A DNA stretch of 64,000 nucleotides, from contig JANLVJ010000055.1 in the NCBI GenBank assembly GCA_031363945.1, positions 62,001 through 126,000 on the forward strand. The letters run 5' to 3'. The translations under genes and the position numbers were made by a program. How positions within the stretch are numbered: position 1 is the stretch's first letter; every line of letters begins with the position of its first letter. This document shows, in pieces, positions 9,377 to 18,476 of the stretch. The notes beneath the pieces were generated by a model. That model was given only the letters and a program-made list of their open reading frames with translations. It was not told the DNA's origin and searched no databases. The DNA is from JANLVJ01 sp031363945. Its GTDB lineage: Bacteria; Bacteroidota; Bacteroidia; Sphingobacteriales; Sphingobacteriaceae.

Positions 9377-10417
9377 CTACAAACTAGCCATATCAATTAC
9401 AAAACGGTAACGAACATCTCCTTTTAGTAAGCGGGTATAACTGGCTTGAACGTCTTTAATATCTATCAGTTCAATATCTGATACTATGTTATGAGCTGCA
9501 CAGTAATCAAGCATTTCCTGGGTTTCAGGAATACCCCCAATACCTGAACCCGCTACACTTTTTCTGCCTGCAAGAAGTGCAAATACAGGTATTTCATGGG
9601 GTTCTGTTGGCGCACCAACACAAATATGTACACCATCAGTTTTTAAAAAAGAAAGATACATTGCCACATCATGTGTTGCTGAAACTGTATCAAGGATAAA
9701 ATCAAATGAACCTTTAATAGCTTCAAGCTGATCCGGATCATTGGTCACAATAAATTTATGTGCCCCTAAAGCTTTAGCTGCGGCTTCTTTAGATGGAGAG
9801 GTACTTAATACTGTTACTTCAGCTCCAAATGAAACACCAAATTTCACAGCCATATGTCCCAGGCCACCCAGGCCAAGGACCGCAAGTTTATGACCCTTTC
9901 CAACTTTCCAATGTCTGAGCGGAGAATACGTAGTTATACCTGCGCATAATAAAGGTGCAACTGCAGCAAGTGAAAGTTTATTAGAAATATGCAGGGTGAA
10001 ATCTTCAGCTACTACAATGTTATTTGAATAACCCCCATAAGTTCTTATTCCATCTTTACCAACACTATTATAAGTACCTACATTTCCATTCAGGCAGTAT
10101 TGTTCAAGACCTTTTTGACAATTTGAACAGGTGCGGCACGAATCGACCATACAACCTACACCGGCCAAATCTCCAACTTTAAATTTTTTGACTGAACTAC
10201 CGATCTTGATAATTTTACCAACAATTTCATGGCCTGGTACCATTGGAAAAAGACCCGGGAACCATTCATTTTTGAGTTGATGCAAATCTGAATGGCATAC
10301 TCCACAAAATAAAATGGCTATTTGAACATCACTTGGACCTACTTCCCTACGTTCAAATTTCCATACCGCAAGATCTGTTTCTGGATTTTGGGCTGCATAT
10401 CCTTTTGTTTCTATCAT
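9377..10417 (-). CDS. Zinc-dependent NAD(P)-alcohol dehydrogenase (CAD/YjgB-like MDR)
   Basis: This 346-residue medium-chain dehydrogenase carries the catalytic zinc ligands C41-H42 and H63-E64 (CGVCHSD, PGHEIVG) and a structural zinc site C94, C97, C100, C108. The cofactor fold shows GLGGLGHMAVKFG. The arrangement matches the cinnamyl-alcohol/broad aldehyde reductase branch (YahK/YjgB-type), which usually prefers NADPH and reduces aldehydes to alcohols in the cytoplasm. The final substrate is not predictable. It converges on the Gfo/Idh/MocA gene and diverges from the large secreted protein gene; no terminator hairpin was seen in the 122-base convergent gap. Confidence 0.92.
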   Translation of the reverse strand: MIETKGYAAQNPETDLAVWKFERREVGPSDVQIAILFCGVCHSDLHQLKNEWFPGLFPMVPGHEIVGKIIKIGSSVKKFKVGDLAGVGCMVDSCRTCSNCQKGLEQYCLNGNVGTYNSVGKDGIRTYGGYSNNIVVAEDFTLHISNKLSLAAVAPLLCAGITTYSPLRHWKVGKGHKLAVLGLGGLGHMAVKFGVSFGAEVTVLSTSPSKEAAAKALGAHKFIVTNDPDQLEAIKGSFDFILDTVSATHDVAMYLSFLKTDGVHICVGAPTEPHEIPVFALLAGRKSVAGSGIGGIPETQEMLDYCAAHNIVSDIELIDIKDVQASYTRLLKGDVRYRFVIDMASL

Positions 10418-10640
10418 GTTGTAAAAATAAATAAATCAATCAATAGCAATCGTTCTATAACTTGAGTTTTACCAAACCACTGATTGTAAAATTATTACAA
10501 TACAATAACAATATTACCTCACGGAAATAATATTAAATTTCTTAATGATATTTTTAGAATGAATAGTAAAATAAAAATAGTGTTGTCAAAAATGCTACTG
10601 TTTTAACTGTTTGATTAGCTCTCACCGTAAATATTTTCAT

Positions 10641-13600
10641 ATGAACACAATTTTACTCACTGTTGCCAGGAATTGTAGTAAGTTTTTGGCGTTCGCATTC
10701 GCGCTAACCTGCTTTTTAATGAACGGTGACGCCAAAGCCCAAAACAAAAGCCAAGCGAATGATCCGTACTGGCAAATTTTACAAAAACAAGTTATCATGA
10801 CGGCCCATGCAGGCAATGGTGAAAATTTTCAAACCCGGATTGAAAACCCGAAAACTAAGTTAACTGCTTCTGATGCAGGTAATGATAGAGGAAATGGATT
10901 AAGCGATTTTATAAAGCATGAACGTGATATGCTCTTGAATCCAGAAACAAAAAAAATGCCAGCCATGATGCGGATGCGCGAACTTAATTTCACGAAAGGT
11001 ATTAGTGGTAATCTGGGCGGTCCAAGGCTAATGATGGCAGCTTCAGCAAATGCAAAATCAAGTGGTGGTCAAACTCAGGTTTGGAAAGAAAGAGGACCAT
11101 ATAATGTCGGGGGTAGAACAAGAGCACTTGCAATTGATCTGAACAATGAAAAAATTATTCTCGCCGGAGGTATCACCGGGGGGATCTGGCGTACCGATGA
11201 CAGTGGTCAGAAATGGGTAAGGGTAACCCGAAGAAATGATATTTCAAGTGTGACCTATGTTGTACAGGATCCAAGGCCAGGACATAGAAACATCTGGTAT
11301 TACGGCACTGGTGAATTAATCGGAAGTTCGGAAAGCGGAAACTCCACCTCTATAATTCAAGGAAATGGTATTTTTAAATCAACAGATGGTGGGCATTCAT
11401 TCAGCGTCTTAAGTTCAACTGTTTACGGTAGCCCGACAGTGGCTACTCCTTTTTCATTTATTTTCAGCCTTGCTGTAAACCCGTTAAACGGTGATCTTTT
11501 AGTAGGTAGTGCCAAAGGGATTTTCAGAAGTACAGATGGTGGTGATTCTTTTACTCAATTACTCGATGCGGCATCTGATAATTTACTTCATATAGCTGAA
11601 GTGATTTTTACACCTAAAGGCGTTCTTTATGCTTCGGTCTCACATGGTGGTCACCCAAATCGCGGAGTATTTCAGTCCCTTGATGGAGGTGATAGTTTCA
11701 AAAATATAACACCAGTAAATTTCCCATCATCCTATGGGAGAATTGTGATGGGTTATGCTCCTCAAAAAGAAGAAATTGTTTATTTCTACGGCTATAACCC
11801 TACAATTGACAGTGCTTTTCTATTTAAATACAATTTTAATAGAAAAATAAATACCAGTGATAACTGGTATGATTATACTGCCAATCTTCCAAAGCTTGGC
11901 GGTAATGTAGGTAATCTCGATGTACAAACAGGGTATGATATGGTTGTTAAAGTTTTTCCAACCGATACAAACGAAGTTTTTATATGCGGTACCAATATTT
12001 ACCGCTCTAATACTGGTTTTAGCAAACCAATTGCTTTATCAGATTGGATAGGCGGTTACTCTTCAGCAAATGATGTCAGTAAATACACAAATCACCATCC
12101 AGACCAGCATCAATTGATCTTTTTCCCTTCTGATCCTAAAAAAGTTCTAACTAGTAATGATGGAGGTGTGCAGGTTACGAGCGATATTCTTGGTAACAGC
12201 GGAAAAATTGAATCTGTCAGCTGGACATCACTTGATAATGGATACTATACATCACAACCTTACCAGGTAACATTTGATCCCTTTGGAACTTCTACTAATT
12301 TAATTGCAGGTTTTCAGGATAATGGTTCGTGGTCATCATCAGGTGAGGCAAGTATTAGTCCGTGGTCTGAAACTGGCCCTGGTGACGGTGGCTTCGCAGG
12401 GTTATATGATGGTGGAAAAACCAGGTATGTATCATTTAATTATGGAAATATCTACCGACTAACCTATCCAGCCGGAAGCACTGATGGGGGGCAGCCTGCA
12501 ACTGTAACCTATCTCAGTCCTACTGCTACAGGTTCAACCACAGGTTTTGCCCAGATTCCATTTTATACTTTCGATGAGAACAATAAACAGGTGATGTATC
12601 TGCCACAGGCAAATTTTTTATGGAGGAATCTGCATCTTGATAAGATACCAGTAGGAAATCCTAACCCAACTTCAATTTATTGGACAAAGCTGAAAGGTAC
12701 TATCCTGAAAGACTCTAATTCGTATGTTACTGCTGTTGTAACTTCAAGAACGGCTCCATCAAACAGACTTTATTTTGGGAGTAGTTCAGGAGGGATTTTC
12801 AAAATTGATAATAGTAATATTGGTGATAAACCTGCTGAAGATATTTCAACTGGTAAAAATTTACCTGCAGGTTATGTTAGTTCGTTAATCGTTGATCCTG
12901 CAGATGGAGACCGGGTATTTGCTGTTTTTTCTAATTATGGTATAAAAAGTGTTTTTTACAGCAAAAATGCAGGTAAGTCTTGGATATCTATCAGTGGAAA
13001 TCTTGAAGAATTTCCTGATGGCAGTGGTGATGGTCCGTCGGTGAGATGGATTTCTATTTTAGGAAACAGCGACCGTTATATTGTAGGAACTTCAACAGGT
13101 TTATATTATACTACTAAATTGGCTGGTGATGGCACTAAGTGGATTCAAGATAGTAAAAATACGATCGGTGATGATATCATACCCTATATAAAAACCCGTG
13201 ATGATGGTTATATTGCTCTTGCAGCCCATGGTAATGGTATGTTTGATGCAAAGCTACCGGTTACCAAAATTCCATCACCAACACTGATACTTGAAAGAAA
13301 TTTATATGATCTTGCAGAAATCGTAGGTGGGCCACCAATAATTTATGACCTGAATACAATATTTAAAACAACTGATAATAAACCTTTTCATGTTGATTTT
13401 TATGATTCAGATACCTCTCTGATTACAGTACGTCAGGAAGGGCATTATGCATATATCAGGTTCAAAGGCAGAAAATTAGGAACAGCTACAATAGGAATGA
13501 TTGCATCCAGGGGCAAAGAGGTTGTTTCAACAGGCTTTGATATTTCAGTTGCTGGCCTGGCCAGTGCTAATTTACTGTATAGCCAGTATAACAATCCAGG

Positions 13601-14696
13601 GATCAATTACGCTTATTCTCAAAATTTTCCTGATATAAATACGACATGGCAGTCATCAGACGATTTCTTTGTTCCAAAAGGACAAACCTGGAATATTGAT
13701 CATGTTCTTGCGGTAGGAGCAGAATCGAATGCTGGAACTATTTTTAAATCAATAAATGTTATTATCTATGCAGATAGCATGGGTAAACCAGGTAAAATTC
13801 TGAGAACTGAGAAGGGATTATTCCCGATAGATGATACAACAAGCACAAATTTAAATGTAAAGCTTGGTAAACCACTTGCGTTAATGGGTGGTCATTACTG
13901 GATCTCTGTATATCCTGATTTAAATATAATCAGTTCTACTTTATCAACACCACAATTATGGGGCTGGGCAACACAAATGCATGAAGTTGGTTCGAGATTT
14001 CTGTTTAAGCGAGTTAAAGATGCCCAGTCTGGTGTCAGCGGTTGGATCAGTGATCCAATGGCATCATTGCTAAATGCTGATACAACTGCCAATTATGACT
14101 TGTCATTCTTTCTGTATGGTAGTGCTTCACATGTTACTCCACCAGCAGCACCAACCAAACTTATAGCAAGTATAGTGAATGATGCGGAAATCGATTTATC
14201 ATGGGTAAGTAATTCAACAAATGAACGAGCATTTAAAATTGAACGCTCAATTGATGGTATTCATTTTACGAAAGTCACGTTAGTAGATGGGGGAGTAACA
14301 ACCTATCAGGATCTTAATAAATTTGACAGGAAAAACGATTATTATTATAGAGTGAATGCTTTAGGAATAGATAGCAATTCTGCTTTCTCGAATATAGTCC
14401 AAGTAAAATTTAAAGGGTATCCAGGAACCGGAGAGATACATCCTTTATCAGTTTTAACCAAAATAAAGGTTTTTTCAAATCCAAATGTGGGTTTATTCAA
14501 GGTTTTCGTTCCAGTTGAAGTTGGAGACGTTTATATGACCCTTTACAATACTCAGGGGATCAAACTTCAGACAATTGGTAGAGTTAAGAATGGACAGACG
14601 ATTAGCATTAACATTACAAATTTAGATAATGCGACATATATCTTAAAGGTTGAAAAACAGCAAGAGTCACAGTCGTTCTATGTAGTCAAGAAATAA
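10641..14696 (+). CDS. Secreted sortilin/BNR-repeat beta-propeller protein with FN3 and T9SS tail
   Basis: The 1351-residue product starts at ATG 10641 (an in-frame TTG lies at 10611). A signal peptide ends at about GDAKAQ (residue 34). The first two thirds hold VPS10/BNR-type propeller blades with Asp-box motifs such as STDGGHSF, STDGGDSF and SLDGGDSF (about residues 245-350). A fibronectin type III domain follows at about 1167-1257. The last 80 residues (KIKVFSNPNVG ... YILKVEK ... FYVVKK) are a type A sorting domain of the Bacteroidota type IX secretion system, so the protein should be exported to the cell surface or medium. Similar propellers occur in glycosidases and adhesins; no catalytic residues could be assigned. 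It is flanked by its own terminator. Confidence 0.88.
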   Translation: MNTILLTVARNCSKFLAFAFALTCFLMNGDAKAQNKSQANDPYWQILQKQVIMTAHAGNGENFQTRIENPKTKLTASDAGNDRGNGLSDFIKHERDMLLNPETKKMPAMMRMRELNFTKGISGNLGGPRLMMAASANAKSSGGQTQVWKERGPYNVGGRTRALAIDLNNEKIILAGGITGGIWRTDDSGQKWVRVTRRNDISSVTYVVQDPRPGHRNIWYYGTGELIGSSESGNSTSIIQGNGIFKSTDGGHSFSVLSSTVYGSPTVATPFSFIFSLAVNPLNGDLLVGSAKGIFRSTDGGDSFTQLLDAASDNLLHIAEVIFTPKGVLYASVSHGGHPNRGVFQSLDGGDSFKNITPVNFPSSYGRIVMGYAPQKEEIVYFYGYNPTIDSAFLFKYNFNRKINTSDNWYDYTANLPKLGGNVGNLDVQTGYDMVVKVFPTDTNEVFICGTNIYRSNTGFSKPIALSDWIGGYSSANDVSKYTNHHPDQHQLIFFPSDPKKVLTSNDGGVQVTSDILGNSGKIESVSWTSLDNGYYTSQPYQVTFDPFGTSTNLIAGFQDNGSWSSSGEASISPWSETGPGDGGFAGLYDGGKTRYVSFNYGNIYRLTYPAGSTDGGQPATVTYLSPTATGSTTGFAQIPFYTFDENNKQVMYLPQANFLWRNLHLDKIPVGNPNPTSIYWTKLKGTILKDSNSYVTAVVTSRTAPSNRLYFGSSSGGIFKIDNSNIGDKPAEDISTGKNLPAGYVSSLIVDPADGDRVFAVFSNYGIKSVFYSKNAGKSWISISGNLEEFPDGSGDGPSVRWISILGNSDRYIVGTSTGLYYTTKLAGDGTKWIQDSKNTIGDDIIPYIKTRDDGYIALAAHGNGMFDAKLPVTKIPSPTLILERNLYDLAEIVGGPPIIYDLNTIFKTTDNKPFHVDFYDSDTSLITVRQEGHYAYIRFKGRKLGTATIGMIASRGKEVVSTGFDISVAGLASANLLYSQYNNPGINYAYSQNFPDINTTWQSSDDFFVPKGQTWNIDHVLAVGAESNAGTIFKSINVIIYADSMGKPGKILRTEKGLFPIDDTTSTNLNVKLGKPLALMGGHYWISVYPDLNIISSTLSTPQLWGWATQMHEVGSRFLFKRVKDAQSGVSGWISDPMASLLNADTTANYDLSFFLYGSASHVTPPAAPTKLIASIVNDAEIDLSWVSNSTNERAFKIERSIDGIHFTKVTLVDGGVTTYQDLNKFDRKNDYYYRVNALGIDSNSAFSNIVQVKFKGYPGTGEIHPLSVLTKIKVFSNPNVGLFKVFVPVEVGDVYMTLYNTQGIKLQTIGRVKNGQTISINITNLDNATYILKVEKQQESQSFYVVKK

Positions 14697-14799
14697 TTAT
14701 CAAATAAGAAATACCTTTTATTCAGAAATCAGCGTAAGTAGGATTACTTATTTAAAACTGATATAAAAATTGTAACTGGTTAAAACAAATTTCTGGTCA

Positions 14800-14840
14800 G
14801 GAAACCCTTCATTCGTTAAACAATGAGGGGTTTCCTTTTT
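14800..14840 (+). terminator. Rho-independent terminator of the T9SS-substrate gene
   Basis: GGAAACCCTTCATT and AATGAGGGGTTTCC form a long stem (one G-T wobble) around an 8-base loop, followed directly by TTTTTATT. It lies about 100 bases after the stop codon. Confidence 0.85.
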
Positions 14841-15444
14841 ATTGATTTGACTGATTAATATTGGCATATCCTGCTGTGACCTAAAAGATGCCGTTTACTC
14901 AATAAATAGAGATTTGGCAGAATTAATTTGTATAATTTGTCAGTATATCTGTGTTTTGTCAGTACCATTGACAAGATGTCAGTATATTAATTTTTGAGCC
15001 TTTTAGATCATATTTATTGTCTTTTTTTGTTTTGTAAACCAAAATTAAATACAGGACTTTTCATTTTGAGCTCTCCTAAACGAAATTTTTCACTCTTTGG
15101 ATTTTTATATTTTTTAAAATGATACAAAAACTTATAAAACAGATTTAATTATATGGTCTTTATCTCAAAAAAAAATGTTTTATCATAAATCTTAACTTTT
15201 AAATAAATTCTTGTCACGAAATAATGCTTTTGAGTAATCATTACAGCAGCTGATAACAATTCCGGAGCTAATTTGCCGAAATAAAGAATCCCAAAATTCA
15301 TAAAAGTATCCTTTTAAGAAATGAAGCATTACCTCTGTAATTATGGCATATTATTAGACATATTGATTTGGAATTGCAGTTATTGTTTTGTTTATAACCT
15401 GCTATCTATAAATAATTTACTAACCTAAAATTAAATTAATCGTT
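14841..15444. other. AT-rich intergenic stretch with a TGTCA repeat cluster
   Basis: About 600 bases without a credible gene on either strand. The only structure seen is the repeat group at 14938-14984 (listed separately). The last part should contain the promoter of the 27-codon reading frame that starts at 15445, but no sequence fits the Bacteroidota promoter consensus well enough to mark. Confidence 0.6.
14938..14984 (+). repeat. Three direct copies of TGTCAGTA plus one inverted TGACA
   Basis: TGTCAGTA occurs at 14938-14945, 14957-14964 and 14977-14984, 19 and 20 bases apart. Between copies two and three, TTGACA at 14968-14973 makes a TGTCA-N7-TGACA dyad. The near two-turn periodicity resembles regulator binding sites, but the nearest downstream start codon is over 450 bases away. 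Confidence 0.6.
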
Positions 15445-15528
15445 ATGCTAATTGCCCTAGAAGTTGCAGCATTTTTATGTGTATTGTTAATTCCAACATT
15501 TGCTCCAGCTAGAAAGATAAAGAACTAA
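15445..15528 (+). CDS. Possible 27-residue single-pass membrane peptide
   Basis: ATG at 15445 opens a 27-codon frame whose product begins MLIALEVAAFLCVLLIPTF and ends with a basic tail RKIKN. It has one hydrophobic segment (about residues 3-19) followed by Pro and Lys/Arg residues, the look of a small membrane peptide. Its stop codon lies only 24 bases before a strong terminator hairpin, giving a compact transcription unit that stands apart from both neighbours. No family is recognised. Alternatively the transcript is a non-coding RNA and the frame is fortuitous. Confidence 0.45.
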   Translation: MLIALEVAAFLCVLLIPTFAPARKIKN

Positions 15529-15551
15529 ATCTATTTTTGTGTAGATATAAG

Positions 15552-15582
15552 AATGGGTAGCCGAATGGTACCCATTTTTTTT
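15552..15582 (+). terminator. Strong rho-independent terminator after the 27-codon frame
   Basis: AATGGGTA (15552-15559) pairs with TACCCATT (15569-15576) around a 9-base loop, and a run of eight T residues (15575-15582) follows. A second hairpin, GCCCAAA/TTTGGGC, sits immediately downstream at 15583-15601. Confidence 0.85.
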
Positions 15583-15774
15583 GCCCAAAATTTATTTGGG
15601 CGTAAAATATTTTAACTAAAACACTTTAGAAAGTCTTTCCAGAAAAGTCTACCAAGTAGTATTTGCCTCCTGTGCTTTTCATTAGTTTTGCAGCCGCAAA
15701 TTAATGCCAGTAAACATTCTCTTTGATCAATCTTTAAGCATCGTTAATTTAATACTGTGTTAACCTCAGTCAGT

Positions 15775-15782
15775 TATATTTG
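15775..15782 (+). promoter_or_regulatory. Possible Bacteroidota -7 element TATATTTG
   Basis: TATATTTG fits the Bacteroidota sigma-A -7 consensus TAnnTTTG and lies 20 bases before the nuclease start codon. A clear -33 TTG at the standard spacing is not evident, so the assignment is tentative. Confidence 0.35.
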
Positions 15783-15802
15783 TTAAGAAACTAATGTAAC
15801 TG

Positions 15803-16918
15803 ATGAAAAAATACTATTTATTTACTTTTACGTTATTTGTTGCATTTACATTAGTCTCATGGGGTGTTATCGCACATCGGGCTATTGGTAAAATTGCAGA
15901 AAACCACCTGAGTTCTCAGGCAAATACAGCTGTGAATGAAATTTTGGGAGAACAAAGTCTGTCAGATGTAAGTACCTATGCAGATGAAATCAGGTCCAAG
16001 CCTGAATTTAAAATTACTGGTACATGGCATTATATAAACCTACCACCTGGTTTAAACCAGGATCAGTTTAACCTGAAAGTTGGTACAATGGTTCAGGGTA
16101 ATGTTTACTCAGCACTCATGCAATGTGAACAGGATTTGCAAAGTAAAACCACAAATAAAGACCAAAAAATCTTTGCGCTAAAATTTATTGTGCATCTGGT
16201 TGGTGATCTGCATCAGCCCATGCATGTTTCAAGAGAAGAGGATAAGGGTGGAAATACTATACAATTAAATTTTAATGGTCAGGGCAGTAACTTACACCGT
16301 GTCTGGGATAGTGGGCTGATTGAAAAACAAGGAATGACCTATGAGCAGCTCGCTGCCAGTAATGATAAGGCAACTCCGGCTGAAATTAAAAAATGGCAGT
16401 CAGAACCAATAATTAAATGGTTATATGAAAGTTATCAGGTAAGCTCACAACTTTATAAAGAGGTTGACTCAATGAAAAGCCGTTCTTTAGGTGATAAATA
16501 TTATGATGAACATATAACCCTGGTAGGAGAGCGTATTGAAAAAGCGGGTATCAGACTGGCGGGTGTTTTAAATACGATTTTTAGCAATAAACAAATCAAT
16601 CAAGGGATAGTATTAAAGACTACAACTTTTGTTTTGCCATTAACTGTAGTATCAGATAGTACAATAACAATCTGTGATAAGGTATTTAGTGGCAAATTTT
16701 TTGAGAAATCAGATCTTACGCTTTTAAATATGGGTGCCGAGTATCCAAATCAAACCATGTCAATAGTAATAAAAGGAGCAGATCGCGCTAAATTTAAAAT
16801 AGCACCAGAAACCGCCTTCGCAAATAAATTAGTTTGTGTAACAGGGAAACAAGTTATTTATAAAGGAAAAAAAGAAATTATCGTTACTGATACTACACAA
16901 ATTAAAATCAAGCTTTAA
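15803..16918 (+). CDS. Secreted S1/P1-type zinc nuclease with C-terminal extra domain
   Basis: The 371-residue protein has a signal peptide that should be cut before W20, leaving the N-terminal Trp that ligates zinc in P1 nuclease. All nine expected zinc ligands are visible at matching spacing: W20, H25, D61, H76, H131, D135, H141, H165 and D169. The enzyme should cleave single-stranded DNA/RNA and remove 3'-phosphates outside the cytoplasm. After the nuclease fold (to about residue 260), an extra domain of roughly 100 residues follows, with LTLLNMGAEYPNQTMSIVI and KLVCVTGKQVIYKGKKEII, resembling the OB-fold-like module found in some Bacteroidota extracellular proteins. It probably feeds nucleotide or phosphate scavenging. 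It is a single gene with its own upstream region. Confidence 0.92.
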   Translation: MKKYYLFTFTLFVAFTLVSWGVIAHRAIGKIAENHLSSQANTAVNEILGEQSLSDVSTYADEIRSKPEFKITGTWHYINLPPGLNQDQFNLKVGTMVQGNVYSALMQCEQDLQSKTTNKDQKIFALKFIVHLVGDLHQPMHVSREEDKGGNTIQLNFNGQGSNLHRVWDSGLIEKQGMTYEQLAASNDKATPAEIKKWQSEPIIKWLYESYQVSSQLYKEVDSMKSRSLGDKYYDEHITLVGERIEKAGIRLAGVLNTIFSNKQINQGIVLKTTTFVLPLTVVSDSTITICDKVFSGKFFEKSDLTLLNMGAEYPNQTMSIVIKGADRAKFKIAPETAFANKLVCVTGKQVIYKGKKEIIVTDTTQIKIKL

Positions 16919-17019
16919 TGTCACTGCATAAAAGTATCACTTAAAATAACATAGAAAAATTTTGTGTAAAGGAAATATTAAAATTTTGACCCAGATACCG
17001 TTTATCATTATATTCAGCG

Positions 17020-18012
17020 ATGAAAATAATGGTAACCGGTTCAACTGGTTTTATCGGCTCGCACTTAACTAAAGAACTTCTCACCGCCGGTCATACGATT
17101 CATTTATTGATTCGCGGTCAAAACATTCATCATTGTCAGGTAAACCAGCAGATTACCGTTTTTCAGGGAGATATACTTGATCAAAATTCGCTGAATCTTG
17201 CCATGCAGGGGTGTGAGCAAATTTATCATCTTGCGGCCCTTGCAAGCGTTTGGAATACAGATAACAGTCTGTTTTATGAAACTAATTGCAAGGGAACGGA
17301 TCTTCTTTTTCATACTGCGCTTATAAATAATATTAGCAAAATCGTCTTCTCTTCGACAGCTGGCACCTTTGGGCCATCAGTAAACAAGTCTGTTACTGAA
17401 AAAAGTATAAGAACAGTTGATTTTTTCAATTCTTATGAAACTTCTAAGTTCATGGCAGAAGAAAGGGCTCTCTATTATAATTTACAGGGTCTGAAAATTG
17501 TAACAGTTAACCCTACCCGCGTTTATGGACCTGGATTACTTTCTGAAAGTAATCCATTTACACGCCTAATGCGATTATACCTTCAAGGAAAATGGAGAAT
17601 TATGCCCGGAAATGGGCAATTTTTAGGAAATTATGTTTTTATCGATGATGTCGTTAATGGCTTGATAGCAGCCATGGAACGGGGTAAACCAGGAGAAAAG
17701 TATTTACTCGGGGGTGAGGATTGTACTTATAGTGAATTTTTCAGGCTCTTGTCAAATATATCCGGTAAAGATATCCGCTTATTTAAATTCCCTATGTCGC
17801 TCTTAAAAGTATTAGCAATAATTGAAGTATTAAAAGCTAAAACCTTCAATCAACAACCATTAATTACTCCAGAATGGGTCGAAAAGTATAAATATAATTG
17901 GGGGGTATGCAGTACAAAAGCCATTAATGATCTTGGTTATTCATATCATACCTTGGCTCAAGGTATGAAAATTACCATTGACTGGTTAAATGCTGAAAAG
18001 CTGATCAACTGA
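17020..18012 (+). CDS. NAD(P)-dependent epimerase/dehydratase (extended SDR)
   Basis: This 330-residue cytoplasmic protein has the extended short-chain dehydrogenase pattern: VTGSTGFIGSHL (residues 5-16) for nucleotide binding and the catalytic Y-x-x-x-K in SYETSKFMAEE (about residues 139-149). It resembles the dihydroflavonol-4-reductase/nucleoside-diphosphate-sugar epimerase branch. It is the first gene in a head-to-tail series with the peroxidase-like protein, ArsS and two glycosyltransferases, so a role in building or modifying the sugar part of an arsenosugar is possible. That link is inferred from position only; the 80-base gap to the next gene is compatible with an operon. Confidence 0.88.
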   Translation: MKIMVTGSTGFIGSHLTKELLTAGHTIHLLIRGQNIHHCQVNQQITVFQGDILDQNSLNLAMQGCEQIYHLAALASVWNTDNSLFYETNCKGTDLLFHTALINNISKIVFSSTAGTFGPSVNKSVTEKSIRTVDFFNSYETSKFMAEERALYYNLQGLKIVTVNPTRVYGPGLLSESNPFTRLMRLYLQGKWRIMPGNGQFLGNYVFIDDVVNGLIAAMERGKPGEKYLLGGEDCTYSEFFRLLSNISGKDIRLFKFPMSLLKVLAIIEVLKAKTFNQQPLITPEWVEKYKYNWGVCSTKAINDLGYSYHTLAQGMKITIDWLNAEKLIN

Positions 18013-18092
18013 AGTGTTTGACTAAACCTTTTCTGTATTTTATTGTACTAATTCTTACCTGAAACGTAATTCTTTAAAACTAAACTTACTAT

Positions 18093-18425
18093 ATGGAAAA
18101 CTACTACAATCCTGCAGATTTGAAAAAATTTGGAAATATTGCGGATTTTCAAAAACCATTAGCCGATAAATTCTTCGATTACTATGGTGAAGTTTTTAAA
18201 GAGGGTGCTCTAACAGCCCGTGAAAAATCATTAATTGCTCTTGCAGTGGCTCATGCAGTACAATGCCCATATTGTATTGAAGCTTACACGACTGATTCAC
18301 TTGAAAAAGGTTGCGATGAAGCTCAGATGATGGAAGCAGTACATGTTGCTGCAGCTATAAAAGGTGGTGCAGTCCTGGTACATAGTATACAGATGATGAA
18401 TAAGTACAAGGAACTTTCGATGTAA
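18093..18425 (+). CDS. Arsenosugar biosynthesis-associated peroxidase-like protein (CMD family)
   Basis: The 110-residue protein is a carboxymuconolactone decarboxylase/AhpD-like helical protein with the redox motif C58-P-Y-C61 in AVAHAVQCPYCIEAY. A small CMD protein of this type is repeatedly found next to the radical SAM enzyme ArsS, and here the arsS gene starts 51 bases downstream on the same strand. The CxxC pair suggests a thiol-based peroxidase or reductase that could handle trivalent arsenic or oxidised thiols; its actual reaction is not known to me. No signal peptide, so cytoplasmic. Confidence 0.88.
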   Translation: MENYYNPADLKKFGNIADFQKPLADKFFDYYGEVFKEGALTAREKSLIALAVAHAVQCPYCIEAYTTDSLEKGCDEAQMMEAVHVAAAIKGGAVLVHSIQMMNKYKELSM

Positions 18426-18476
18426 TCAGCTAAAATTATAGATTCAGCCCTTTAATAATTTCTTACCTAGCTTTAT

